Below, one piece after another: positions 43,885 to 53,038 of a stretch of DNA of 64,000 bases; within the stretch, counting starts at the first letter, position 1, and each line of letters opens with the position of its first letter. The notes below the pieces were generated by a model. It ran no database searches. It was given only the letters and a program-made list of their open reading frames with translations, and was not told where the DNA came from. The stretch comes from CAVTYH01 sp963738835 (lineage in GTDB: Bacteria > Planctomycetota > Planctomycetia > Pirellulales > JADZDJ01): assembly GCA_963738835.1 (NCBI GenBank), contig CAVTYH010000001.1, positions 1,364,001 to 1,428,000 on the forward strand. The letters run 5' to 3'. The position numbers and the translations under genes were made by a program.

Positions 43885-44083
43885 GACGAAGGGCCGTATG
43901 AATATCGTGGCCGCTTCGACGCCGACGCCGGCGGTAGCCGAGTCTCTCCGAGACTCGGAAGGCAGTTTGGGAGAGACTGCCCTACTCGCTGGTACGATCC
44001 GACCGTAGGCCGCTGGCTGAGCAAAGAGCCGGTTGGCTTTGCCGACGACATGAACGTGCCGCGCTACGTCCGCAATTGGCCGT
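43885..44083 (+). pseudogene. third RHS remnant, interrupted by a twin-hairpin element
   Basis: The codons at 43885-43934 read DEGPYEYRGRFDADAGG, a typical RHS core stretch. After the 52-bp twin-hairpin element the RHS text resumes in another frame as RWYDPTVGRWLSKEPVGFAD then DMNVPRYVRNWP and a stop. This is an RHS core remnant from a different RHS protein than the two upstream copies. Confidence 0.6.
43934..43985. repeat. twin-hairpin repeat element 3 inside an RHS remnant
   Basis: GTAG, then CCGAGTCT-ctccg-AGACTCGG (43938-43958), then GGCAGT...ACTGCC (43961-43981), then CTAC. The two hairpins are flanked by inverted GTAG/CTAC ends, as in the other elements. Because RHS sequence continues on both sides, the element was inserted into coding DNA. 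Confidence 0.65.
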
Positions 44084-44125
44084 AGAAGATTTGCCGCAAG
44101 CCGAATCAGCAGCAGAAGCCAACGC

Positions 44126-44254
44126 CTAAGATGGTTGTTCCAGCGAGGGCGACGCGGGGGCGTCAACCAGCTTACCAAAGGGGTGCAACGAGAGAACGCA
44201 GCACCCTGGTAAGGCGATCAGTGTGAGGAGGATGAGTAGCAAGGCTTTGCGCAT
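44126..44254 (-). CDS. tiny predicted lipoprotein
   Basis: 42 residues. MRKALLLILLTLIALPGCCV is a lipoprotein signal (lipobox LPGC), followed by LSLHPFGKLVDAPASPSLEQ and the stop. The SLHPF/Y motif after the Cys occurs at the start of longer planctomycete lipoproteins, so this may be a truncated copy. An alternative upstream start in the same frame has no signal peptide. Confidence 0.4.
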   Translation of the reverse strand: MRKALLLILLTLIALPGCCVLSLHPFGKLVDAPASPSLEQPS

Positions 44255-44460
44255 GCAGCCCTCGGAAGCGAGGGCGCGATGGTAGCGGCCGCTTGTTTCC
44301 ATGTAAATGGCAATTGCGAGCCAGCGCTCGCGGCTAGAGGACTTCGGAAACCGCGTGGGACCTCTGCTGTTGCTGGCAGGCGGCGAGAACCTGATTGCCA
44401 AGCCGATCTCGCTGCGCAGAGCGGAAGGCGAATGGAGGAAGAGCTTTCACCGAGTGCCGT

Positions 44461-44716
44461 CTACGCCAGCTGATCCAACAGCGATCCGATGGAATTCGTC
44501 GATTGCGTATTAGGCGACGACGATGACGAGCTGCCAGCAGAACTTCCGCAGCCATCGCTGTCGCCATCGGCGTCGATGTTTGCGGTATTCGTGGCAGCTT
44601 GCGGGGCGCGTAGCGTCCTGGCTTCCCCCCGCCTTGTGATGATGGTGACGCTGTTGCAGCAGTTGATAGAGCAACGAGCTTGAACTGGCCGCTCCGCTGC
44701 TTGCTATTCCAGACAT
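44461..44716 (-). CDS. small Ser-rich protein with a DxDxD loop, frameshifted
   Basis: It starts MSGIASSGAASSSSLLYQLL (44716). After LLQQ the frame must change at the run of six G (coding strand, near 44630) to give VTIITRRGEARTLRAPQAAT, then NIDADGDSDGCGSS, then SSSPNTQSTNSIGSLLDQLA and TAG at 44461. The joined product is about 85 residues. The DADGDSDG stretch resembles a calcium-binding loop. The 'MSxIxSxG..LLYQLLQQ' start occurs in small planctomycete proteins. Low to moderate confidence. Confidence 0.42.
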
Positions 44717-45104
44717 GGGCGCTCCTTCCTTGGTTGCCGTTCGATTCGCTTGCCAACGATTCTTATCGACGTAATTCCGACCACTCCCAAAAGTAAAAAG
44801 TTTCTAAGCTGCTTGCAGCTAGCGGTTCGTAAAAAGCTTAAATAAACTTTTCACGAAGTAGAGTTTCAATTCTGCGCCGTCATCTTCAGGTCCCCCAATC
44901 GCGGTACCATTCTACATCCGTGGTGGGGCTCGATTTGCCGCCAGCGGCGTTACAATTTCTTGGGTGAATTGCTGGAAGCGACGGGTGGCCGCGAAAAATC
45001 GGCGGTTTGGGGCAGGTCGAAGTGACTTAAAAACTAGAGGCATTTGTTGGGTGGGTCGCCTAGAATGGAAGCCGGGGCGACCAACTATGAACAGAGGATG
45101 TGGC
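44717..45104. other. intergenic upstream of the sigma factor gene
   Basis: About 390 bp between divergent genes. AT-rich in its first part. No reading frame or repeat is convincing. The promoter of the sigma/kinase pair must lie here. Confidence 0.35.
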
Positions 45105-45726
45105 ATGCGAAACGGCCTGCGGAGCGCCGATACCGACGAACTGCTGCAACAGGCGGCCGCCGGCGACATGCAGGCGCTGGGCGAACTACTGGCAATTTAC
45201 CGCAGTTACTTGGCGCGTAATCGCGCGCACGCAAATCGGCCAACGGCTCCAGGGGAAAGCCGATCCCTCAGACTTGGTGCAGGAGGCGCTTTTGGAAGCC
45301 CATCGTCATTTCAAACAATTCCGCGGCACCACCGAGGCCGAATTCGCCGCCTGGCTGCGGAGCATTCTAGCAGGACTGATTGCCAATCATGTGCGTCGCT
45401 TTTTGGGCACCAAACAACGGAACGCCCGTTTGGAACAAGCCCTAGCGGTCGAACTGAACAATACTTCGTGCCTGCTCGATCAGCAATTGGCGGCCGCGGT
45501 TTCGTCGCCCAGCGAGCAGGCCGTGAAGCGCGAGGCAGCGGTTGAGTTGGCCAATGCGCTGGAATCGCTGCCCGACCATTATCGCCAGGTCATTGTGTTA
45601 AGACATTTGGAAGATTTGCCGTTCGCGCAGGTTGCAGAGCGGATGGGCCGATCGATCGATAGCGTAGAAAAACTTTGGATTCGGGCTTTGGCTCGGTTGC
45701 GACAATCGCTGGGAGAGCGTCGATGA
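45105..45726 (+). CDS. ECF-type RNA polymerase sigma factor linked to a Ser/Thr kinase (frameshifted)
   Basis: Start ATG 45105 (MRNGLRSADTDELLQQAAAG) has AGAGGA eight bases upstream. The frame continues through DMQALGELLAIYRSYL and then shifts near 45210-45220 into RVIARTQIGQRLQGKADPSD followed by LVQEALLEAHRHFKQFRG, the region-2 signature of planctomycete ECF sigma factors. Region 4 is ALESLPDHYRQVIVLRHLED, then LPFAQVAERMGRSIDSVEKL. The joined length is about 206 residues. The stop codon overlaps the ATG of the kinase gene (ATGA), so both are coupled; sigma factors linked to Ser/Thr kinases are known as separate ECF groups in planctomycetes. The kinase probably controls the sigma factor, as inferred from context. 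Confidence 0.85.
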
Positions 45727-48144
45727 ATGGCGATTCGGCAATCCGTTCGATTTTCGCCGCTGAAAGTGAAGATGCGGCCGACGATCCGCGCGTCGTAGCG
45801 GCGGTGCAGGAATACCTTTGTGTGCTGGAAGCAGGCGACGCTCCGAGCAAAGCCGACTTCATTGCGCCTATCCGGAAATTGCCGATCGATTGCAAAACTG
45901 CCTGGCAGGTTTGGAATTTGTGCATCGCGCCGCTTTGAATGTCCGCCAGCAATCGGCCGAATTGCCAACAAGCTTGCAACCGAACGAAACGCAATTGCCG
46001 TTGGGTGACTTCCGGATAGTGCGCGAAATTGGCCGCGGCGGAATGGGCATTGTCTATGAAGCGGTGCAGTTGTCGCTCGGTCGCCGAGTGGCCTTGAAAG
46101 TGTTGCCGTTTGCGGCGGCGCTCGAGCCCAAACATTTGCAGCGCTTCAAAAACGAAGCCCAGGCGGCGGCCCAACTGCATCATACTAATATTGTGCCGGT
46201 GTATGCGGTCGGCACCCAGCGTGGCGTTCACTTTTATGCGATGCAACTGATCGATGGCCACCCGCTGTCGGCGCTGATCGAAAATCTACGGCACATCACG
46301 GGCAAAAACGCCTCCAACGACTTTAACAGTGCCGGCGCCGCACTGGCCAGCAAGCTAATGTCCGGCAGCTTTGCGCCCAAGAGTCGGAAAGCAAAGAGCG
46401 TACAAACCCGGACAATCAATTGACCGAGCCGCACCGACCGCTGCCGGCGCCTTCCACGGCAGGTCGCGAAACTAAAATCGCGAGCTCCACGGTTCTTACC
46501 GCCACGCATTCCGATCGGACCGCGTATTTTCGCACGGCTGCGGCACTGATCCAACAGGCCGCGGCGGCGCTGGAACATGCGCATCAGTTCGGCGTGGTGC
46601 ACCGCGACATTAAACCTGGCAACCTGTTGGTTGATGAGCGCGGACATATTTGGGTCACCGATTTTGGCTTGGCGCAATTCCAATCGGACGGCGAACTGAC
46701 TCGTACCGGCGATGTGCTTGGCACTTTGCGTTACATGAGCCCCGAGCAAGCGGCCGGCGATCATGGTCTGGTCGATCAGCGGACTGACATTTACTCGCTG
46801 GGAGTTACGCTCTATGAACTGCTAACCTTGGAACCGGCGTTTTCCGGCACCAATCGGCAAATGGCCTTGCGACGGATCATGGAAGACGATCCGCGGCCGC
46901 CGCGCTCGGTCGATCCCAAAATACCGATCGAACTGGAAACCATTGTCCTGAAGGCCATCGCCAAAGAGCGCAGCGAGCGCTATCCTACGGCCGGCCGACT
47001 GGCCGATGATTTGAATCGGTGGCTGGACGACAAACCAATTCTGGCGCGAAGGCCCACATGGTTCGAACGTGCCGCCCGATGGCGCCGTCAGCATCGCATT
47101 TTGGTTCGATCCGCCATGTTGGTTCTGTTGCTGGGGATCCTGGGTTTGATCGCTACCACAATTGTCGTCACACAAGAGCACCTCAAGACAAAAGAAGCGT
47201 ATCGGCGGGAAATTGTGCAAAGAGCCGCGGCCGAAACAAGTTTCCAGCATGCCCGAGAGGCGGTCGACGATTTCTTCGAATTGGGCGAAGAAGAGTTGGC
47301 CAGCCGGCCAGAGTTACGGCAGTACCGTCGCAAGCTACTGCAAACGGCCCTGGCGTATTACCAGGGCTTTCTGCGTGAGCGAGCGGACGATCCGCTGGTA
47401 AAGGACGAATTGGAGACCACGACGGAACGCATTCAGCGCATTGTCGATGAATTGACGGTGATCGAAGGGGTCACTCCCCTCAGGCTGTTGGCTTACAATC
47501 CGGTCCAACAGGATTTGGCGCTGACGCCCGAGCAGTCCAAGGAAATTGATGTGCTGCTTCAGAACTTGTCTGGCGACCGAGATCGATTACGAGCCGTCGC
47601 CAAGCAACCCGGCAGGCAGCAAGAAGCTCAGCAACAATTTGTGGAAATCTTGCGCGTTCAAGAGGTCCGAATTGAAGCGTTGCTTACGGCCGAACAAAAA
47701 AGCCGCCTGCAGCAAATTGCCTGGCAGCAACGTGGGCCATTCGCGTTCAAATACCCTGAGGTCGTGGCCAAACTTAGCCTCACGCAGGATCAGCGGAAAA
47801 AAATTGCGGCGATTGTCGAAGAAGAGCGCCCGAGAGGTCCTGGTGGAGGCGGCCCCAAAGGTTCGCCTCCGAATGACCGGCTTCCCAAAGATTTGCTCGA
47901 CGCACCGCCAGATGACATGCTGGACGAAACCGCGGGGCCCGACACAACCGCCGAGCGCGAGCGAAAACCAGAGGCAGGTCCAAGATTTGGCAACCCAGAT
48001 CACATGCACGACACTTTCAATCGCACCATCCGGCGCATTCTGACCGTCTTAACTCCTGAGCAAAAGGCGAAGTGGGAAGAACTTCGCGGTCCGCCGTTCA
48101 AAGCCCATTTGGATTGGCATCCCGACGATTTCTGGCTGGGCTAA
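45723..48144 (+). CDS. transmembrane Ser/Thr protein kinase with LTxxQ-rich extracytoplasmic domain (two frameshifts)
   Basis: The joined product is about 807 residues. The N-terminal part MNGDSAIRSIFAAESEDAAD shifts frame near 45870 into YPEIADRLQNCLAGLEFVHR. The kinase domain follows: GRGGMGIVYEA, VALKVLPF (ATP-binding Lys), then a long insert with a second frameshift at about 46330-46420. The C-lobe has HRDIKPGNLL, DFGLAQ, GTLRYMSPEQ and DIYSLGVTLYELL. A membrane helix (VRSAMLVLLLGILGLIATTI) is near residue 465. The outer domain contains four LTPEQ-like repeats (LTPEQSKEI, LTAEQKSRL, LTQDQRKKI, LTPEQKAKW) similar to Spy/CpxP chaperone motifs. It starts inside the sigma factor stop codon. 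All catalytic residues are present. Confidence 0.82.
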
Positions 48145-48336
48145 CGGGTCTTCAGACGGATCGATGTACACACCTCTGGCCAATTCTTGGCCGGAAGCTT
48201 CCGACGCGCACATTTTCTGCGTGTGACTATCTGCCCGACCGGCCTTCCAACCGTCGGCAAATCCAAATCGATATCCAGCGACAGATACGGTATAGTCGTG
48301 CTCTGTCCACTTTCCAATGACTTCAGCAACAGCCCG

Positions 48337-49684
48337 ATGATCGAAAAAACGCATATCCTTGAAGCCCAGCCGACGAAAAAGCCGCACTGGCTGCTGGCGA
48401 GCTATCGAGCGACGCCGCTGTATTTGCGGATTCTTGTGGCAATGGGCATCGGCATTCTGCTGGGCCTCTGGCTAGGACCGAGTGCTGAGCCGCTGAAATG
48501 GGTCAGCCAGATTGTGCTGCGAATGCTGGGGGCATTGGCGCCGGCGCTGATTCTGGTCGCGGTGATAGATTCCATTTTGAACGCCCAGATCAAAGGTCGC
48601 GGCGCTGCCAAGATGGCGTTTCTTTTGGTGCTGAACACTACGGTGGCGATTTTGATTGGGCTGGCGGTGGCGAACATCATTCAGCCAGGCAAGCACGGGC
48701 AGCAGACTGCGCCACCGGCGACCACCGAGCAAACACCAAAGTCAGCGGAACTGGGAGAGCAACTGCTGGAGAACATTCCGCGCAGCGTTCTGGAGCCACT
48801 GGTCACCAACAACGTTATCGGCATCGTGCTTTCTGTCGGTGGCATTCGGAATTGCGTTCCGTCGGCTGGCGGCATCGCAAGACATAGGCATTGTCAATCA
48901 GTTTGTGTCGCTGTCGTTCAAAGCAATCGTCATCATTCTGCATTGGATTTTGGATCTCGTACCGCTGGCGGTGCTATGCACCGTGGCGCAAACCGTCGGG
49001 GTGAACGGCTTCGCGCCGTTTGGCAAGCTCGCATGGTTCATTGTGGCGGTGATTGTAGCGCTCACCTTGCAGGCTGTTTGGTATCTGGTGCGAATTCGCT
49101 ACGGCTGCTGGGCTCGACCGAAAGATGTGCTGCTGGGAATGCGCGATGCGCTGGTAATGGCGTTTTCCACTTCCAGCTCCACTGCCACGATGCCGGTCAC
49201 CTACGCCTGTTTGCGCGACAACGTTGGCTTGCGCGAAGATTCCGCTTCGATGGGCGCGCTGGTCGGCTCAAACTTTAATAACGACGGCACGGTGCTGTAC
49301 GAGACGATGGCGGCGCCGTTCATCGCGCAGATGATTGGGGTCGATCTTTCATTGGTCGATCAGTTGATTGTCGTCTTAATGGCGATTATCGCCTCGGTTG
49401 GCGCGGCAGGAATTCCGGAAGCGGGCCTGGTGACCATGACGTTGGTCTTCGGCGCGGTGAAACTACCCAAGGAATATATTTTTCTGCTGCTCCCGGTTGA
49501 TTGGTTTCTGGACCGCTGCCGCACGGCAATCAACGTGCTGGGCGACGTAAACGTCTCCTGCATGCTGGAAGGCCGCCGCAAAGTCGACCCGGCTCGCCCG
49601 GTTGAAAGCCAAGATTCCGCCCCCGCCGGCGAATCTCCCATAAATAGCCCGGCGAAATCGCAATCACCGGCGGCGGTTGATTGA
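48337..49684 (+). CDS. sodium:dicarboxylate (DAACS) symporter, one frameshift
   Basis: About 449 residues when joined. The first frame starts at MIEKTHILEAQPTKKPHWLL and gives helices LRILVAMGIGILLGLWLGP and GALAPALILVAVIDSILNA. Near 48835 the frame changes and continues as VAFGIAFRRLA, then VIILHWILDLVPLAVLCTVA. Family motifs follow: MAFSTSSSTATMPVTYACLR (serine-rich loop of hairpin 1), VGSNFNNDGTVLYETMAAPF, and AGIPEAGLVTMTLVF. The transporter takes up dicarboxylates or acidic/neutral amino acids with Na+ or H+. A Ser/Pro-rich tail follows. It is a separate unit between the kinase and the PspA operon. Confidence 0.85.
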
Positions 49685-49800
49685 CAGTCGCTTGTGTGGG
49701 AAGTTATACAAGCGCGGTTGATGCAGTGTTTGTTTTTGGGATGCTGCCGCGCCGATCGGCGGGGCTGTTTAAACCAACTTCTCCTCATGGGAGTGATCCG

Positions 49801-50553
49801 ATGATTTTGGGCAAGATGTGGCGAGCACTGACGGCGCAGATCAACAAACTCGCCAATTTTTTCTGGACGGCCGACCCCATCGCCCAGATGCAATACGAGT
49901 ACGACTCGGCCGTCGAGCAGCTAAAAACCGGTCGCGAAGGGCTCGAGCAATACCGGGCGCTGGTGGAACGCGTCAGTCGGCAAGTGGCCAACAACAAACA
50001 GCAAGCGAGCATGCTGGAGGCCAAGATCAAAAGCTATTTGCAAGCCAACGATCGCGAAACGGCTGCCAAATTCGCGCTGGAACTGCAAAAAACGAAACAA
50101 GAGCTGGGCGAGAATGAAGCCCAGCTCAAGATGCACGAAGATGCCTACAACAACAACGTCGCCAAGATCAAACATGCGACGAAGAAACTCGGCGACGTGA
50201 AACAGAAGATCGCCAAGTACGACGCCGAATTGAAAATGAGCCGTGCCGAAGCCGAAATGGCCAAGCTGGCGACAAGCTTCAACTTCGATGTCACGACCGA
50301 TTTCGGTCAGATTGAAGACGTGATTCAAGACAAGATCGGCCTGAACCGCGCCAAGGCCCGAGTGGCGGCCGATCTATCGAGCGAAGGTCTGGTCGATATT
50401 CAGCGCGAGCAGGCGATGGAGAAATCGATGGGCGATCAGGCCTTGCGCGATTTCGAAGTCCAAATGGGGATGGTGACGCCAGAGACAGCTAAGGTGACGG
50501 AAGCAACGAAAGAACTTGGCCCGGCCGACAAGGTGAAAGCAACCGAAGGCTGA
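49801..50553 (+). CDS. PspA/IM30 family membrane-remodelling protein
   Basis: 250 residues. The short N-terminal amphipathic helix and first helix (MILGKMWRALTAQINKLANF) are followed by long coiled-coil helices (AVEQLKTGREGLEQYRALVE, ANNKQQASMLEAKIKSYLQA). This pattern marks the PspA/Vipp1 (bacterial ESCRT-III) superfamily. Members polymerise on membranes to stabilise or reshape them under envelope stress. It is longer at the C-terminus than Escherichia coli PspA (about 222). No PspF, PspB or PspC gene is near. The AAA+ gene follows after 2 bp, which argues for coupled translation. Start ATG 49801. Confidence 0.83.
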   Translation: MILGKMWRALTAQINKLANFFWTADPIAQMQYEYDSAVEQLKTGREGLEQYRALVERVSRQVANNKQQASMLEAKIKSYLQANDRETAAKFALELQKTKQELGENEAQLKMHEDAYNNNVAKIKHATKKLGDVKQKIAKYDAELKMSRAEAEMAKLATSFNFDVTTDFGQIEDVIQDKIGLNRAKARVAADLSSEGLVDIQREQAMEKSMGDQALRDFEVQMGMVTPETAKVTEATKELGPADKVKATEG

Positions 50554-50555
50554 AC

Positions 50556-52358
50556 ATGGCTGACACGACGGTTCTCACTGCCGAGCCGAAGAAAACCGCG
50601 CCTGCCCAGCCGCCGGGCACGCTGCCGGCGTCGTATCCGGCCTGGGCGCGGGAATTGGCCGATTTGTATTTCTCCGGCACGACCTGCGTGTTCGTGCTGT
50701 ACGGCAACGTTCATGATTTGGTCTCGCTGCCTGATGCCGAGGACGCCACCTATTGCAGCCTGACCGATTTTCTGGCCACGCAGGTTTTCGGCCGTTGGGA
50801 TATCGTGATCGGCTACGATCTGAGCCGCGGCTTGCGGCCGCTGGCGGGTTCGGATGCCGACCGTTTACGGTCGATGTCGCAGTATCTCACCAGCCGCTGG
50901 GGTGAGCCGTTGACTTGGCCCGCGATCCGGACAAGACACTGTTGGGATTAGATGCCTTCATCGAACGAAATTTGCTGGAAGAGCCCGCTAATCGAAAAAG
51001 CGTCGCTCTGGTGTTTGATTACGCCCAGTTTTTGGTGCCAACCGGCGATTTGGATAGTCTCGCTCAAGGCCGGGCCTCGCGCCTGGTGCGGTTTTTGAAT
51101 TGGGCGCAGAACCCGCACATCAAGCGCGTGAACACCGCGTTCGTGCTCATCGTTGACAAGCTGGTGGAAGTCAGCGAGCGGCTGGTGCAAAGTCCGTACG
51201 TGGCAACGATTGAAATTCCGCTCCCCCAGCGAGAACGAGCGCCAGCAGTTTTTGCCATTCGCGGCGGGCGGGCAAGAAATTTCCAAGCTGACCGATTTCA
51301 CGACCGATCAATTGGCCGACATTTCCAACGGCTTGAGTCTGGTAAATCTCAATGTGTTGCTTGCGCAAGCGGGCCGCAACGGGCGACGGCTCGATCAGGC
51401 ACGGTTCCGGCAGCTCAAGAAATCGATGATCGAAAGGCAGTGCCAGGGGCTCGTCGAGTTCGTCGAGCCCAAGCACACGCTCGATTTGGTTGTCGGCCTC
51501 GATGCCGCCAAGCAGCGTCTGCAAGAAGATGCCAATTGGATTGGCGAAGGCCGGTTGGAAGCCGCCCCGATGGGCTATCTGGTCTGTGGCCCGGTCGGCA
51601 CCGGCAAATCGTTTTTGGCGGAATGCTATGCCGGCTCGATCGGCATCCCCTGCGTCATGTTGCGGAATTTTCGCTCGAAGTACGTCGGCGAGACGGAAGG
51701 AAATTTGGAGCAAGTACTGGGCGTATTGCGATCGCTGGGACCAGTCGTCGTGATTGTCGATGAGGCCGATGCGGCGCTAGGCAATCGGGAACAGTCGGGC
51801 GATTCCGGTACGTCGGCCCGCGTGTTTTCGATGATCGCAGCCCAGATGGGCGATTCCCGCTACCGTGGTCAAATTATTTGGATGCTGCTCACGAGCCGCC
51901 CCGATTTGCTTCCGATCGATCTGAAACGGCAAGGCCGGGCAGAAGTGCATCTGCCGCTCTTTTATCCGCAAGATGCCGAGTCGATTCAGCAAATGCTGCG
52001 GATGATGGCCAAGAAAAACAAAGTGCAATTGACGGACGATGCGATTCCGATGGTCGATCCAGCCCGGCGGCTTTCGGGCTCGGATTTGGAAAGCATCGTC
52101 CTGGCATCAAAACGGTTGAGCATGGCCGCCGGCCGCGATTCTGTGCAGCACAGCGACATGGAAGAGGCCCTTTCTCAATTCATTCCTTCGGCTCAAGGCT
52201 TGGAAAAAGAATTACAAGAAATTGCCGCCGTGCTTGAATGCACCCAGATGAGTTTCTTGCCGGCCGAGTGGCAAGCGAAAGTCGGAAAGACCGATGGCCG
52301 CACCCATTTGCAAGAGCGGTTGGTGGCGATTCGGCAGTTGTTGAAAGAAATGGCGTAG
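50556..52358 (+). CDS. AAA+ ATPase of the PspA operon (two frameshifts)
   Basis: The joined protein is about 601 residues. N-terminal part: LADLYFSGTTCVFVLYGNVH, then a shift near 50915-50935 into DPDKTLLGLDAFIERNLLEE and SVALVFDYAQFLVP, which resembles a degenerate first ATPase domain. A second shift occurs near 51225-51250. The C-terminal AAA domain is complete: Walker A CGPVGTGKSFLAE (near residue 346), pore-loop-like SKYVGETEGNLEQ, Walker B VVVIVDEADAALG, sensor 1 MLLTSRPD, arginine finger region KRQGRAE, and a C-terminal lid SGSDLESIVLASKRLSM. It is of the classical FtsH/Cdc48/Vps4-like clade. Positioned after PspA, it could disassemble PspA polymers as Vps4 does for ESCRT-III; that is inference. 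Confidence 0.82.
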
Positions 52359-52572
52359 GAGAAATGACGAATGACGACACGCAATGGCGAAGCTAAATTC
52401 GAATGACGTATGAAGTTCCAAATTTCAATGACCAAATCTTGCATTATCGATTGACATTTCGTCATCGGAATTTGGTGCTTGGAAATTTTTTCGTCATTTG
52501 TCATTCGAACTTCGTCATTTTTAATCCGAGCTTCCAATAAGCAAACGACAAAACCATCCTAAGGATTATCAA
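52359..52572. repeat. spacer with repeated CATTCGAATT/GTCATT words
   Basis: Short words are repeated in both orientations here and again at 52873-53010: GAATGACGA/TCGTCATTC, AATTTCGTCATT, TTCCAAATTTCAATGACCAA and TTCCAAGCTCCCAATTTCAA. This looks like a decayed dispersed repeat inserted twice into the operon, on both sides of the 52573 gene. It has no coding capacity. Confidence 0.45.
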
Positions 52573-52872
52573 ATGCCAACAGACAAACCCTCCAGTTGGT
52601 TCGACGAAGATTCCAATACGCCGATGATTTCCGAACAGGCGAAGAAGCTTGGCTCGTTCCTTGCGGCCATCGCCGATGGCAAAGTGACGGATGAGGAACT
52701 TAAAGATCAGGAAACACGGCTCGTGAAGCTGATGAAGGAGATCGAGCCGAAACTCGATCCGCAGCTGCACACCAAGGTGACGGAACTGCTGTGCGAACTA
52801 ACTGCGTACGACATGATGCAAGTGTTCAACATGATGCAGCACTCGCGGCCAAAAACCAAGTTCCGGGGATAA
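52573..52872 (+). CDS. small helical protein of the PspA-AAA operon
   Basis: 99 residues: MPTDKPSSWFDEDSNTPMIS, then AKKLGSFLAAIADGKVTDEE and RLVKLMKEIEPKLDPQLHTK. The protein is all helical by pattern with an acidic N-terminus and a Met-rich end (MMQVFNMMQHSRP). No signal peptide or membrane segment. I do not recognise a named family; the 'AIADGKVTDEE' turn recalls TerB-like or EF-like helical bundles without supporting evidence. The 214-bp gap before it and the 166-bp gap after it both contain tracts rich in 'AATTTCGTCATT'-like words. Confidence 0.7.
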   Translation: MPTDKPSSWFDEDSNTPMISEQAKKLGSFLAAIADGKVTDEELKDQETRLVKLMKEIEPKLDPQLHTKVTELLCELTAYDMMQVFNMMQHSRPKTKFRG

Positions 52873-53038
52873 GGCATGAATGACGAATGACGAAATTCGA
52901 ATGATGAATGAATTTCCAAGCTCCCAATTTCAATAATCAAACCGTCGGCAGATTTCCGGCCGTTTCGAATTTCGTCATTATTGTTCCTGGTGTCCAGACA
53001 TCATAGCCAATCAATTAACTGTTCCGAGGTAAATCGAA

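Noticed and set aside
40131..44083. A genomic island integrated at tRNA-Arg
   Set aside because: The RHS cassettes lie on the 5' side of the tRNA gene, no integrase is seen and no duplicated tRNA 3' end was found.
48337..49684. Membership of the dicarboxylate symporter in the PspA operon
   Set aside because: A gap of about 115 bp and an unrelated role make it more likely an independent gene; only co-transcription data could show otherwise.
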